33,887 nt of DNA from Verrucomicrobiota bacterium (lineage in GTDB: Bacteria > Verrucomicrobiota > Verrucomicrobiia > Palsa-1439): the NCBI GenBank assembly GCA_016871575.1, contig VHCW01000050.1:1-33887 (forward strand). The letters run 5' to 3'. Below the pieces are notes generated by a model. That model saw only the letters and a list, made by a program, of their open reading frames with translations. It was not told where the DNA came from and did no database searches. Made by a program: the position numbers and the translations under genes. Shown in pieces: positions 15,854 through 24,195 of the stretch. How positions within the stretch are numbered: position 1 is the first letter of the stretch; the number at the start of each line of letters is the position of its first letter.

Positions 15854-17026
15854 TCAAACGGTCGCCAGTGTGGACACGAACGGATTGCCCGGTTCGATGA
15901 GTTCGACGTCCACGCCGTATTGCGTGCGAAAGGCGCGAGCGACGGACGGGCGGGGTTGCCATTTGATTTCGAAAGCACGAAGACGGTCGCCGGTTTTCAC
16001 GACCAGGTCCACTTCGGCTTGGGTGCGCGACCGCCAGAAAAACAGTTCGCTCGGCGCGCCGTGAAGGAGATTGTGCTTGGCGACTTCGCTGATCACCCAG
16101 TTCTCCCAAAGCGCGCCGATGTCGGGCCGGAATTCGTCGGTGGCAAAGGCGTTGAGGAGGGCGTTGCGGATGCCGGTGTCCCAGAAAAACACTTTGCGGC
16201 TCTTGGCGATTTCCTTGCGGGGGTTGGTGCTGAAGGAGGGCAGACGGAAAATGACGTAGGTCTGCTCCAGCAAATCAAGATAACGTTCAATTGTCGGACG
16301 AGCCATCTGGAGTTGCGTGGCCAGTTCGTGGACGGAAACCTCCGCGCCGGTTTGATGGGCCAGCAACAGAAGCAATCGTTTGATCAGGTCAGGCGTCTTG
16401 ACCAGACCGGTTTGGAGAATGTCCTTCCACAAATAGTCTGCGCTGAGATGCCGCAGCAAGCGGGGACGGTCGCCGGCCAGCACCACCTCCGGGTAACCCC
16501 CGAATGCGAGCGATTGCATCAGGAACGCCCGCAACGGCACGGCCAGTTGCGACCGGAGAACCGCGGGCGGCAGGCCGTCGGAAAACCAGCTTTGTGAGCG
16601 GAGCGCCTCTGCGAACAGCAACGGTGTCAACAGCAGTTTCTCATTTCGGCCAGTCAGGCTCTCGGCGGTTTGATCAAGCAAACTCAAGCTCGACGAGCCA
16701 AGCAACAGGATTTTCACTGGCAACCGGGCATCGTGCCAGCCCTTGATGATGCCCGCAACCGCGGGCAGACGCTGCGCTTCGTCAATCACCAGCACGGCCG
16801 GTTGTCCCAGATTCTTCAGTGCCTCGACAGGCGACAACGCAGCAACCGCCAAGAACCGTGCCTTATCCACCTCCAAGTCGAAGTTCAGGAATACCGCGTT
16901 TCGTCCTGCCAACACGTGTTCCACCAACGTCGTCTTGCCAACTTGCCGAGCACCTAAAACGATTCCGATCTTGTTCCCAGCCAAGACACGCTCAAGGGTC
17001 TCTTCAGCATTTCTTTTGATATACAT
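15854..17026 (-). CDS. AAA ATPase with DUF4143 C-terminal domain
   Basis: This is a 390-residue ATPase of the AAA_14/DUF4143 type. Walker A is GARQVGKTT at residues 25-33 and Walker B is AVLVIDEAQ near 78-86. A sensor-like LLGSSSL follows, then a winged-helix-like segment (VSVHELATQLQMARPTIERYLDLLEQ, about 240-265). The C-terminal DUF4143 region ends ELFFWRSRTQAEVDLVV and LRAFEIKW, a PD-(D/E)xK-like nuclease signature. This family is widespread and often mobile, and its physiological role is not settled. I prefer the ATG at 17026; a GTG at 17035 would add three residues. It sits between a PQQ-like propeller gene and the GH106 gene with short gaps but no functional link to either, so it may be a later insertion into the run. 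Confidence 0.92.
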   Translation of the reverse strand: MYIKRNAEETLERVLAGNKIGIVLGARQVGKTTLVEHVLAGRNAVFLNFDLEVDKARFLAVAALSPVEALKNLGQPAVLVIDEAQRLPAVAGIIKGWHDARLPVKILLLGSSSLSLLDQTAESLTGRNEKLLLTPLLFAEALRSQSWFSDGLPPAVLRSQLAVPLRAFLMQSLAFGGYPEVVLAGDRPRLLRHLSADYLWKDILQTGLVKTPDLIKRLLLLLAHQTGAEVSVHELATQLQMARPTIERYLDLLEQTYVIFRLPSFSTNPRKEIAKSRKVFFWDTGIRNALLNAFATDEFRPDIGALWENWVISEVAKHNLLHGAPSELFFWRSRTQAEVDLVVKTGDRLRAFEIKWQPRPSVARAFRTQYGVDVELIEPGNPFVSTLATV

Positions 17027-17077
17027 ACCTGTCACAATAACCGCTCATTTGGCATGCCACAACATCGAAAAAGGGTT

Positions 17078-18319
17078 TTATCTTGTTGGTGGTGAAGACT
17101 TGCCGGCGCTGATGCACCAGAGCGTCTGCTCGGTGCGGAAGAACAGTTCGCCGTTGGAGGCGGCGAGGGAGGAGTTCGATTTCTCCTTGAGCGAGTTGAC
17201 GGCAAGCACCTCGAACTTCGGCGAGGCTTTGACGACAACGACGTCGCCGGATTGGAGCGGGAGATAGAGCCGGTCGCCGGACAACAAGACGGAGGACCAC
17301 GAACTGCCTTTGGCACCGGGAATCTTTTCGTCCCAAAGGGTATTGCCGGTCGCCAAGTCGAGGCAGGCGATTGGTGAAGTCGGGAAATAAATGCGGCCGT
17401 CCTTGATGACGCCGGAGCCGATGCCGCCCTTGGCGCGGACTTGATGCCAGAGTTGCTTGGTGGCTTTCACGGCGACCGTGTTGCCGCGAAAACCGCCCAT
17501 CGCCACAATGACGCCGTCGCCGGCAATCGGCGAGGTATAGACGAGCGGATTCAATCCCTCGCAACGCCAGCGGATCTTGCCGGTGGACGGATCGAACGCG
17601 ATGATCTCCATCGGGAAACTCATGATGAGTTCGCCACCGACGATAATCGGCGTGCTCCACGTGCCAACGACACCGTTGGTCTTGCCCTCAAACCCGTCGG
17701 TGCGGCCCGCTGTGTTCCAGACCGGCTCGTCAAACTTCCAGACTGTCTTGCCGGTCGTTTTGTCGAGCGCAGCCAGAAACGTGTTCTCGCCGGGACCGTG
17801 GTAGTGAATGCAGAGATTCCCGTGCAGCACCGGCGACGAGGCGTTACCCCAAATATTATCGAGCGGACCGAGATCGCGACGCCAGAGTTCCCGACCGTTC
17901 ATGTCGTAGCAAACCACCCCGGCGGAACCAAAGCTGGCGATCACGCGCTCGCCGTCGGTGACCGCCGATGCGGAACAGTACGGGTTGGTCTTGTGGGATC
18001 GCTCCGGTTTGTCATAGACAACGCCTTGCTGCCACAACAACCGGCCATCGGCGCGATGGAAACACATCACCGTGCGTCGTTTCTCGGGCGTGACGGCCTG
18101 CGTGATGAACACGCGGTCGCCCCAGACAACCGGCGTCGAGTTGCCGCGCTCCGGCAATGGCACGCGCCAGCGGATGTTCTCGGTGTCGCTCCACTTCAGC
18201 GGCAGGTTGGTTTCGGTGGTGATGCCGCTGCCGGCAGCGTCGCCGCGCCACGCCGGCCAGTTGGCGGCGTGGACGGATGCGGCGAGGAAGGTCAGCAAGA
18301 TTAGGAAGGTCGTTTTCAT
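17078..18319 (-). CDS. Exported PQQ-like beta-propeller protein (413 aa)
   Basis: This protein has a signal peptide (MKTTFLILLTFLAASVHA) and a mature chain starting ANWPAWRGDAAGSG. It then has repeated propeller blades of the PQQ/BamB type, each with a strand such as LDKTTGKTVWKF, FDPSTGKIRWRC or LDLATGNTLWDE. The A.D..TGK..W pattern recurs at least five times. Such proteins are periplasmic or outer-membrane-associated. This one lacks the features of a quinoprotein dehydrogenase, such as a neighbouring-cysteine disulfide, and so need not bind PQQ. It is a paralogue of the proteins at 18441-20006 and 31009-32172, which share the WP.W.G start. The open frame extends upstream through the double-hairpin repeat, but the ATG at 18319 gives the signal peptide. 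Confidence 0.9.
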   Translation of the reverse strand: MKTTFLILLTFLAASVHAANWPAWRGDAAGSGITTETNLPLKWSDTENIRWRVPLPERGNSTPVVWGDRVFITQAVTPEKRRTVMCFHRADGRLLWQQGVVYDKPERSHKTNPYCSASAVTDGERVIASFGSAGVVCYDMNGRELWRRDLGPLDNIWGNASSPVLHGNLCIHYHGPGENTFLAALDKTTGKTVWKFDEPVWNTAGRTDGFEGKTNGVVGTWSTPIIVGGELIMSFPMEIIAFDPSTGKIRWRCEGLNPLVYTSPIAGDGVIVAMGGFRGNTVAVKATKQLWHQVRAKGGIGSGVIKDGRIYFPTSPIACLDLATGNTLWDEKIPGAKGSSWSSVLLSGDRLYLPLQSGDVVVVKASPKFEVLAVNSLKEKSNSSLAASNGELFFRTEQTLWCISAGKSSPPTR

Positions 18320-18380
18320 GTTGTTGCGGAAGCTAATGCCCCAATACGCCCGAAAAATCCAGCCGGAAACAACGGCGATT

Positions 18381-18438
18381 GTACTCCTCACGCTCCGCGT
18401 GAGGACTCGATCTGCATCACGCGGAGCGTGATGACTAC
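18381..18438. repeat. REPIN-like double hairpin (copy 2)
   Basis: Two palindromes face each other, 18385-18405 (nine paired bases around CTCCG) and 18415-18433, bounded by GTAC on the left and CTAC on the right. The right half read inward starts GTAG. Both halves share the core CACGCTCCGCGTGA, while the outer pairs differ but remain complementary (TCC/GGA in one, CAT/ATG in the other). It lies 2 bases past the stop of the 521-aa propeller gene and 61 bases upstream of the next gene's start. It could act as an mRNA-stabilising or attenuating structure in that transcript. Confidence 0.75.
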
Positions 18439-18440
18439 CA

Positions 18441-20006
18441 TCACGGCATCGCCAGCTTCGCGCCTTGTTGCACCGCGTAGAGCGAGCGAGTCGAGGAAAC
18501 AAAGAGTGTGCCGTTGGCAATGATCGGCGAACTCGCCGAGCCGATGGGAACCTCGGCAAGCACTTTCATCTTTTTACCGGTGGCGAAGACGACGAGGCGT
18601 TTGTTGGTTTTGACGAACACTTTGCCATCGGCGATCAATGGCGATGCCCACGTCTCGGCGTTGGCCTCATAGACCCAATACGGCTTGCCTGTCTTGAGGT
18701 CGAGACAATGCACGCGCCCCGGCAAGTCCACCGCGTAGAGCAGTCCATCGGCAATCGCCACGCTGGCGATGGTGCGTTCAATCGCGTCGTAGCTCCAGAC
18801 ACAGCCACCCTTCGTCGCGTCAATGCAGTGCAAGAGGCCGCGTCCGCGCCCGTGCATCGGGTCCTGGCCGATGGTGACATAGACGCGCCCTTCGTAGAAA
18901 ACCGGCGTGGAAAGAATCTCGCTCGGGCCGACGAACGTGCCGTCGTTCTTGTTGGTCGAGTATGTCTTGCGCTTGTCGCCGATGTAGTAGTCGAACGGCT
19001 TGCCGTCGCCCAGCGGATCGCGGAAGCGGGGCGGCACGCAATCGTATTGCCAGACCTTCTTGAAATGAACCGGCTTGTCCGGCAACTTCGTCAGCGCCTC
19101 GTAGGCGTAACAAATGCCATCGGGACCACCAAAGAAGACCAACTTCTTGCCGTTCACAGTACCCATCGAGGGCGGCGCCCAAGCGGTATGCCACATCACA
19201 CGACCGATGCCTTCGGTGTCGGTCGCCAGCAACCGGCCCGTCTCGGTGTCGAGCGCCATAAAACTCGGCGCATCGGGCCGCAGGCATTTTTTGTGGGGCT
19301 GATCAACGCCGTTGGAGGTTTCGATGTAGAGGAACCGTCCGTCCACCAGGGCGGAGCAACTTGCCACGTCGTGAGGGCAGATGCCCAGTTCGTCAACCAA
19401 ATCGTATTTCCAGATGATGTCGGCGTCTTGCGGGCCGAGTGTGAGCGGCGCGCGCGCGGCGGCGGCCATGTACTTCGCTTCGTCCTGGAACGGCCCGTCG
19501 TTGCCGTCGGACTGGCCGTTGACATCGAGGCAGAGGACTTCCGCGGCGGTCGTTACCACGAACGCGCGTTTGCCGACAATCGCCGCCGACGAGCAGGTGC
19601 CGATGTGTTGCTGGCCGTACAGCGCGTCATCGGGCAATCGCTCTTTGTTTCGCTTCGGGGTCACCAACCGCCAGAGAACCCGGCCTGTTGTTTCGTCGAG
19701 ACACCAGACCATTCCCCCGCGCGTGCGTTTGAACCGCGAATCATCCCGCAGCAAGTCATCGTCGGTGCCAACAATCACCCGTCCGCCGGCGACGGTGGGG
19801 TTGCCGTAAATGTACGTTCCGAGCGGCACGACCCAGCGGACATTCTCAAGCGTCTCGCCCTTGACTGAGAACGTGGCGGGAATACCGGTTTCGGACGAAA
19901 CCATGTTCCGCCCAAAATCGGTTCCGCCCCACTGCGGCCAATCACCGGCAAGACAGACGCACGTCAGGCACCAAAGCAAAGCGGATGCGGAATGGACGGT
20001 TTTCAT
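18441..20006 (-). CDS. Exported PQQ-like beta-propeller protein (521 aa)
   Basis: This protein has a signal peptide (MKTVHSASALLWCLTCVCLA) and a mature start GDWPQWGGTDFGRN. PQQ-type blades follow, with motifs such as LDETTGRVLWRL, IDATKGGCVWSY and LDLKTGKPYWVY. The central part has cysteine-containing loops (TCSSAAIVGKRAF, ASCSALVDGRF) and a CPHDVASC segment. It belongs to the large verrucomicrobial/planctomycetal group of secreted PQQ-like proteins with no assigned reaction. It is longer than its two paralogues here by more than 100 residues. The frame is open upstream, but the ATG at 20006 gives the signal peptide and lies just below a plausible promoter. It is the first gene of the minus-strand run that continues to the kinase. 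Confidence 0.9.
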   Translation of the reverse strand: MKTVHSASALLWCLTCVCLAGDWPQWGGTDFGRNMVSSETGIPATFSVKGETLENVRWVVPLGTYIYGNPTVAGGRVIVGTDDDLLRDDSRFKRTRGGMVWCLDETTGRVLWRLVTPKRNKERLPDDALYGQQHIGTCSSAAIVGKRAFVVTTAAEVLCLDVNGQSDGNDGPFQDEAKYMAAAARAPLTLGPQDADIIWKYDLVDELGICPHDVASCSALVDGRFLYIETSNGVDQPHKKCLRPDAPSFMALDTETGRLLATDTEGIGRVMWHTAWAPPSMGTVNGKKLVFFGGPDGICYAYEALTKLPDKPVHFKKVWQYDCVPPRFRDPLGDGKPFDYYIGDKRKTYSTNKNDGTFVGPSEILSTPVFYEGRVYVTIGQDPMHGRGRGLLHCIDATKGGCVWSYDAIERTIASVAIADGLLYAVDLPGRVHCLDLKTGKPYWVYEANAETWASPLIADGKVFVKTNKRLVVFATGKKMKVLAEVPIGSASSPIIANGTLFVSSTRSLYAVQQGAKLAMP

Positions 20007-20016
20007 TGTGCGGCGC

Positions 20017-20065
20017 AGTCTAGCGGAAGAAAGAACTATTGCAACAGCCGGGGCTGTGCTAGAGT
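20017..20065. promoter_or_regulatory. Possible back-to-back promoters sharing TTGCAA
   Basis: The self-complementary hexamer TTGCAA (20039-20044) can serve as a -35 box in both directions. On the minus strand it is 16 bp from TAGACT (20022-20017), upstream of the propeller gene starting at 20006. On the plus strand it is 15 bp from TAGAGT (20060-20065), upstream of the hydrolase starting at 20076. CAGCC-GG-GGCTG (20045-20056) in the plus-strand spacer is a small inverted repeat. The minus-strand promoter is the better of the two; the plus-strand spacer is short. Confidence 0.35.
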
Positions 20066-20075
20066 CGCGCCGTTT

Positions 20076-20954
20076 ATGAAACGCCTTCTTCTGCTTGCCG
20101 TTGCCTGCGTTGCCGCGCTCACCGCGCACGCCGAACGCGTCCGCGTGTTGCGCCTGCAAACGCCCGACGACGTGGGGCTTGCCACTGCGTACTATCCCGC
20201 CAGCGGCGCTGACGACGCGGCGCCGGCGGTGGTGTTCCTGCACTCGCTGGGAGGAAACCGCGATGAGTGGGGATCGCTGCCGCTGTTGCTCCAGCACAAT
20301 GGCATCGCGGTGTTGAACTTTGATTTTCGCGGGCACGGCGAAAGCACGCGCCGCATCACCGACGCCGGTCCGCAACTGGTGGACCACCAGAATTTCACGC
20401 AACGCGATTTCCAAAGCCTGCTGCTCGACGTCAACACCGCCGTGAACTGGCTGGAGAAACAGCCTGGCATTGACAAAAACCGCATCGTGTTGATTGGCGC
20501 CAGCCTCGGCGCCAACCTCGCCGTCCACTACGCCAAGGAACACGGGAAACTGGCCGGGCTGATCCTGTTCAGTCCGGGAATCGCGTACAAGGACATCCGC
20601 ATTGACGAGGTGTTTCCCCAATTGATGGGACTGCCGGTGCGCGTGGTTGTTTCGGTGCGCGACACCTTTGCGCATGAGTCGGCGCGACGATTGCTGGACG
20701 CGCGCCGTCAAAGCGGGCGCGCCCTTGATTCCAAGGAGATGATCACGTGCAGCGGCGACCAACACGGCGCCGAACAACTGCGCGTCGTCAAGGAACTTCC
20801 CCCCGTCCTGATCCGTTGGCTGCGTCGAGTGCTGTTCCATGAAGGCGCGGAAGCAATCGCGCCGCCCCCGCCCTTGCCGGCACCGGCCCCGGCCACGACG
20901 AATGCGCCGCCGTCGCGCAAGCAACGGTCGCGCCCCAATCGTCCCCTACCCTGA
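20076..20954 (+). CDS. Exported alpha/beta hydrolase
   Basis: This is a 292-residue alpha/beta-hydrolase with a signal peptide (MKRLLLLAVACVAALTAHA). The oxyanion-hole motif HSLGG lies at 56-60, followed by FDFRGHGES. The nucleophile elbow GASLG puts the catalytic serine at S143. The likely acid and base are D196 (VSVRDTFAHES) and H230 (SGDQHGAEQL). The last 35 residues are a proline- and alanine-rich, then basic, tail without fold. Family members are esterases, lipases or peptidases of small substrates, and the specificity cannot be read here. The ATG at 20076 gives the signal peptide. Its 3' end overlaps the end of the convergent cstA-like gene by 9 bases. Confidence 0.88.
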   Translation: MKRLLLLAVACVAALTAHAERVRVLRLQTPDDVGLATAYYPASGADDAAPAVVFLHSLGGNRDEWGSLPLLLQHNGIAVLNFDFRGHGESTRRITDAGPQLVDHQNFTQRDFQSLLLDVNTAVNWLEKQPGIDKNRIVLIGASLGANLAVHYAKEHGKLAGLILFSPGIAYKDIRIDEVFPQLMGLPVRVVVSVRDTFAHESARRLLDARRQSGRALDSKEMITCSGDQHGAEQLRVVKELPPVLIRWLRRVLFHEGAEAIAPPPPLPAPAPATTNAPPSRKQRSRPNRPLP

Positions 20955-22634
20955 CGCTGTCGCTGCGCGCGAGGCATCCTTCCGCCGCAGCGCGTTGACC
21001 AACACCACCAGCGCCAGCACGAACAAAATCAGGCTGAGCACGCCGACAAACACACTGCCCTGCCCCAGCAGGTTCTTGTAAACCAGTTGTGTCAGCGCGA
21101 TCAGCGTCGTGATGAACATGAAGATCATCGGCACGAAAATGTACGTCGCCTTGCGCCCTTCGTGACGCAGCCACGTGTGTACCACCAGCAACGCAAACGC
21201 CGCCAGCAACTGGTTGGTCGCGCCAAACGCCGGCCAGATCGCTTTCCACGCCGGGATCGGTTGCCCGTTCGGACCGGGGATCGCCACAAATACCATGATC
21301 GTCGGCAACAACAACGTCGCCGCCGTCCCGATGAGCCGCCCAGCGGTGCCCCGCATCCTGAACAATTCCTCGAAAATAAATCGCGCCAGCCGCGTGCAGG
21401 TGTCCAGCGTCGTCAACAGGAACGTGCTCACCGCCAGCAATCCGAATGTCGTTCCCACCGACGGACTCAGCCCCAACACCGACGTAAACTTCCCGATGCC
21501 TTCCGCAAAAACATCCACCGGCGTCCGTCCGCCGCCCGGGTTCTCAGCCAGCACCATCACCGTCGCCAGCGCGATCACGGCCAAGATTCCTTCCGTCAAC
21601 ATGCCGCCATAAGCCACGGGCTTGGCGGAACGCTCGTTGTCGAGTTGCTTGGACGTCGTCCCGGAAGCCACCATGCTGTGGAATCCGCTGACCGCACCGC
21701 ACGCCACCGTGATGAACAACGCCGGGTAGAGCAATCCCAGTTGTCCATCCGACCAGCCGCGAAACGCGGGGTAGTTGATCGCCGCCTGTCCGCTGAGACC
21801 GCTCACCACCGCGCCGAGCGCGCCGCCCGCCAAACTCGCAAACAGCAGATACGCCGACAAGTAATCCCGCGGCTGCAACAACAGCCAGACCGGCAACACC
21901 GATGCGACGAAACAGTACACGATCAGGAGCACGCTCCACGTGTTCTTCACCGAGCCGCCTATCGCCGGCACCATGTCTGTCGTCAATGGCAGTTTCAATC
22001 CCACCCACAGCGCCACAAAGACCAACGGCACAAAGATGGCGGAGCCTTTCGTCAGCGAGAACTTCCACTTGTACACTGACAACCCAAACAAGAACGCCAA
22101 CCCGATGTACAACAGCGACGCCGTCGCCACCGCGCCACCCTCCTTCTTCAACTCACTTGCCGCCGGCGCGAAGCTCGACGCTGTCAGGTCCAAAAACACG
22201 ATGATGACATAGACCATCGCGATCCACGTGAACACCAGAAGCGAGTAGTAGGTGCTGGGGCTGAGATATTGCCGGCAGACTTCGCCAACCGAGCGCGCCC
22301 GGTGACGGACACTGGCGATCAGCGACGCATAATCATGCACGCCCCCGATGAACACCGAGCCGATGAGCACCCACAGCAACGCCGGCACCCAGCCAAACGC
22401 CTGCCCGGCAATGATCGGCCCGACAATCGGTCCCGCCCCGGCGATGGAACTGAAGTGGTGGCCAAACAAGATCAACGGTTTCGTCGGCACGTAATCCACG
22501 CCGTCGTGCTCGGAGTGCGCGGGCGTGGCGCGTTGTGCGTCCGCCCCCATCTTGTGTTCGATCCAGCGCCCATACCAACGATAAGCCGCCACGAAAATCG
22601 CCACGGCCACAATGATCAATAACGTCAGGCTCAT
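20946..22634 (-). CDS. cstA: CstA-family carbon starvation transporter
   Basis: This 562-residue multi-pass inner-membrane protein is of the CstA family, which imports peptides or pyruvate in bacteria where it has been studied. Diagnostic segments are YRWYGRWIEHKMGAD near the N-terminus, HDGVDYVPTKPLILFGHHFSSIAGAGPIVGP split over residues 43-73, and GGVHDYASLIASVRHRARSVGE. Many hydrophobic helices follow, including FHSMVASGTTSKQLDNE and FLLTTLDTCTRLARFIFEE. It is shorter than the E. coli proteins (about 700 residues) but typical of the compact branch. Its start codon overlaps the stop of ccsA as ATGA (22631-22634), so the two are translationally coupled. A role in carbon uptake under starvation is inferred from the family. 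Confidence 0.95.
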   Translation of the reverse strand: MSLTLLIIVAVAIFVAAYRWYGRWIEHKMGADAQRATPAHSEHDGVDYVPTKPLILFGHHFSSIAGAGPIVGPIIAGQAFGWVPALLWVLIGSVFIGGVHDYASLIASVRHRARSVGEVCRQYLSPSTYYSLLVFTWIAMVYVIIVFLDLTASSFAPAASELKKEGGAVATASLLYIGLAFLFGLSVYKWKFSLTKGSAIFVPLVFVALWVGLKLPLTTDMVPAIGGSVKNTWSVLLIVYCFVASVLPVWLLLQPRDYLSAYLLFASLAGGALGAVVSGLSGQAAINYPAFRGWSDGQLGLLYPALFITVACGAVSGFHSMVASGTTSKQLDNERSAKPVAYGGMLTEGILAVIALATVMVLAENPGGGRTPVDVFAEGIGKFTSVLGLSPSVGTTFGLLAVSTFLLTTLDTCTRLARFIFEELFRMRGTAGRLIGTAATLLLPTIMVFVAIPGPNGQPIPAWKAIWPAFGATNQLLAAFALLVVHTWLRHEGRKATYIFVPMIFMFITTLIALTQLVYKNLLGQGSVFVGVLSLILFVLALVVLVNALRRKDASRAATASG

Positions 22635-24193
22635 GATTTGACCTTTTTATAAACCGCAACGGCAGTGATGCCAAGCTCCAACAAGACAAAGGCCGCGACA
22701 TAGGGCGTGCCGCCGGTGCCGAAGCCGTAGGCGTGAAGGCCCTTGCCGAGAATGAAGTTGACCCCGTACCACGCCATCAACACCGTCAGGAAACAGAGCA
22801 CGCTCGCCACGCTCAGGCCGAACCCGCGCAGCCAGCCGATCAAACGACCGTGCAACGGAATCACGTAGCTCAACAGCGAGATGAGCGACCACGTCTCCTT
22901 CGGGTCCCATCCCCAAAACCGTCCCCACGCATAATGCGCCCAGATGCCGCCCAGGATGCTGCCAGCCGCCAGCAACAAAACGCCCGCTTGCATCGCGCGA
23001 TAGATGAAATGCTCCAGCCGATCGATCGTCTCCTGCGCCGCCGGTTTGAACACGTAATAGGCAAGCGTGACGTGACCGAGCGCCATCGCCACCGCAAACG
23101 CCGAGTAGCCCAGCGTCACCGCCGGCACGTGCACGGCCAGCCAGAAGTTGCTCCGCAACACCGGGACGAGCGGCCCGATGCCCGGGTCCAACACCGCCGG
23201 GAACATGTCGGCCAGCAACAGCATCACCGCGGCAATCGGCGCGACTGCCGCAAGGCAGAACCGGGAACGGAAAATCATCTCCAGCACGAGCGCGAACAGC
23301 GCCGCGCCGAAACTGACCCAGACGACCGATTCGTACATGTTGGTGATCGGCGGCCGTCCGGAGATCATCGTCCGCAAATAAAACCCGTAGGCGTGAAGCA
23401 AGACGCCCGCCGCAAACAACGCCACCGCCGCCCAGTACCCGGCGCGGTTCCGCGCCGGCCACGAGGCCAACAACAGGACGAACGCCAGGACGTACAGCCA
23501 TTCGGCTTTTCGGAACGGATGAAACTGGTTGTAGTGGACCTCCCGCGCGAGACTCTCGCGACTCGGATACAAACTCGGACTCACCGCGCGCAACGCCGCA
23601 TCGAGTTCGCCCGACAAGGCCAGCAACGCCGGCGAATCGCGCTTCAGAAACGCAGCGCGCACGGCATCAAGCCGTTCCTTGAGCGGTCCGCTGTCCGGAA
23701 TCGGTTCCCACGCGCCTTTCCCGTCGGTCGAGTGCGGCACGATGGCCAGCGAATCCGCGCGGGCCAGTTCGGCCAGCGTGTGCATTCGTTGGGCCAGCGC
23801 CAGCGCTTCGCGTTCGACGCCGTTCCGCGCGTGCGAGTCCTTCCGGGAGGCGCGATCCACAATCGCCTCCAGCGCCGGCGCGGCAAGCTGCTCATGAGTG
23901 AAATATTTCTGCTCGACCGGCATTCCCAGTTGCTGTTTCAATTCCCGATGCGTCAGGAGCACCACCGGCATCGCGCGCCAGTCCCGCGCCTGGAGCCACA
24001 GGTTCAACAGCAACTCCATCGCGTCCTTCCGCCGGCCGGTGAGGCGCTGGGCAGTTTCGTTCGCCACGGTGTCGAGCGGTTTCTTGCGGCCATCCTTTTG
24101 GACGGCAATCGCGCGGAGCGCGCTGAAGTCAAGCTCCTGCGCCTCCACGAACACAGCCAACCATATCGAGCAAATCAAAATCCATTTCATCAT
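22631..24193 (-). CDS. ccsA: CcsA-type cytochrome c biogenesis protein, long form
   Basis: CcsA delivers and helps attach heme to apocytochrome c in system II. The C-terminal 280 residues carry the membrane core. It has the tryptophan-rich heme site WGRFWGWDPKETWSLISLL, a conserved histidine in AVHVPAVTLGYSAF, another in YVIPLHGRL, and the RPPITNMYESVVWVSF segment. The N-terminal 230 residues start with a signal-like MKWILICSIWLAVFVEA. They contain ALRAIAVQKDGRKKPLDT, a motif seen in long CcsA/CcsB proteins of Bacteroidota and PVC bacteria. At 520 residues it is much longer than classical CcsA (about 300). I use the ATG at 24193 (GGGTG 5 bases upstream); 24190 or 24205 are alternatives. It begins 2 bases after the resB stop and overlaps cstA by 4 bases. 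Confidence 0.93.
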   Translation of the reverse strand: MMKWILICSIWLAVFVEAQELDFSALRAIAVQKDGRKKPLDTVANETAQRLTGRRKDAMELLLNLWLQARDWRAMPVVLLTHRELKQQLGMPVEQKYFTHEQLAAPALEAIVDRASRKDSHARNGVEREALALAQRMHTLAELARADSLAIVPHSTDGKGAWEPIPDSGPLKERLDAVRAAFLKRDSPALLALSGELDAALRAVSPSLYPSRESLAREVHYNQFHPFRKAEWLYVLAFVLLLASWPARNRAGYWAAVALFAAGVLLHAYGFYLRTMISGRPPITNMYESVVWVSFGAALFALVLEMIFRSRFCLAAVAPIAAVMLLLADMFPAVLDPGIGPLVPVLRSNFWLAVHVPAVTLGYSAFAVAMALGHVTLAYYVFKPAAQETIDRLEHFIYRAMQAGVLLLAAGSILGGIWAHYAWGRFWGWDPKETWSLISLLSYVIPLHGRLIGWLRGFGLSVASVLCFLTVLMAWYGVNFILGKGLHAYGFGTGGTPYVAAFVLLELGITAVAVYKKVKS

Positions 24194-24195
24194 CG

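Noticed and set aside
12612-16109. Upstream extension of the GH106-like gene to 16109
   Set aside because: The extra 92 codons overlap the AAA/DUF4143 gene. The ATG at 15833 directly gives a signal peptide.
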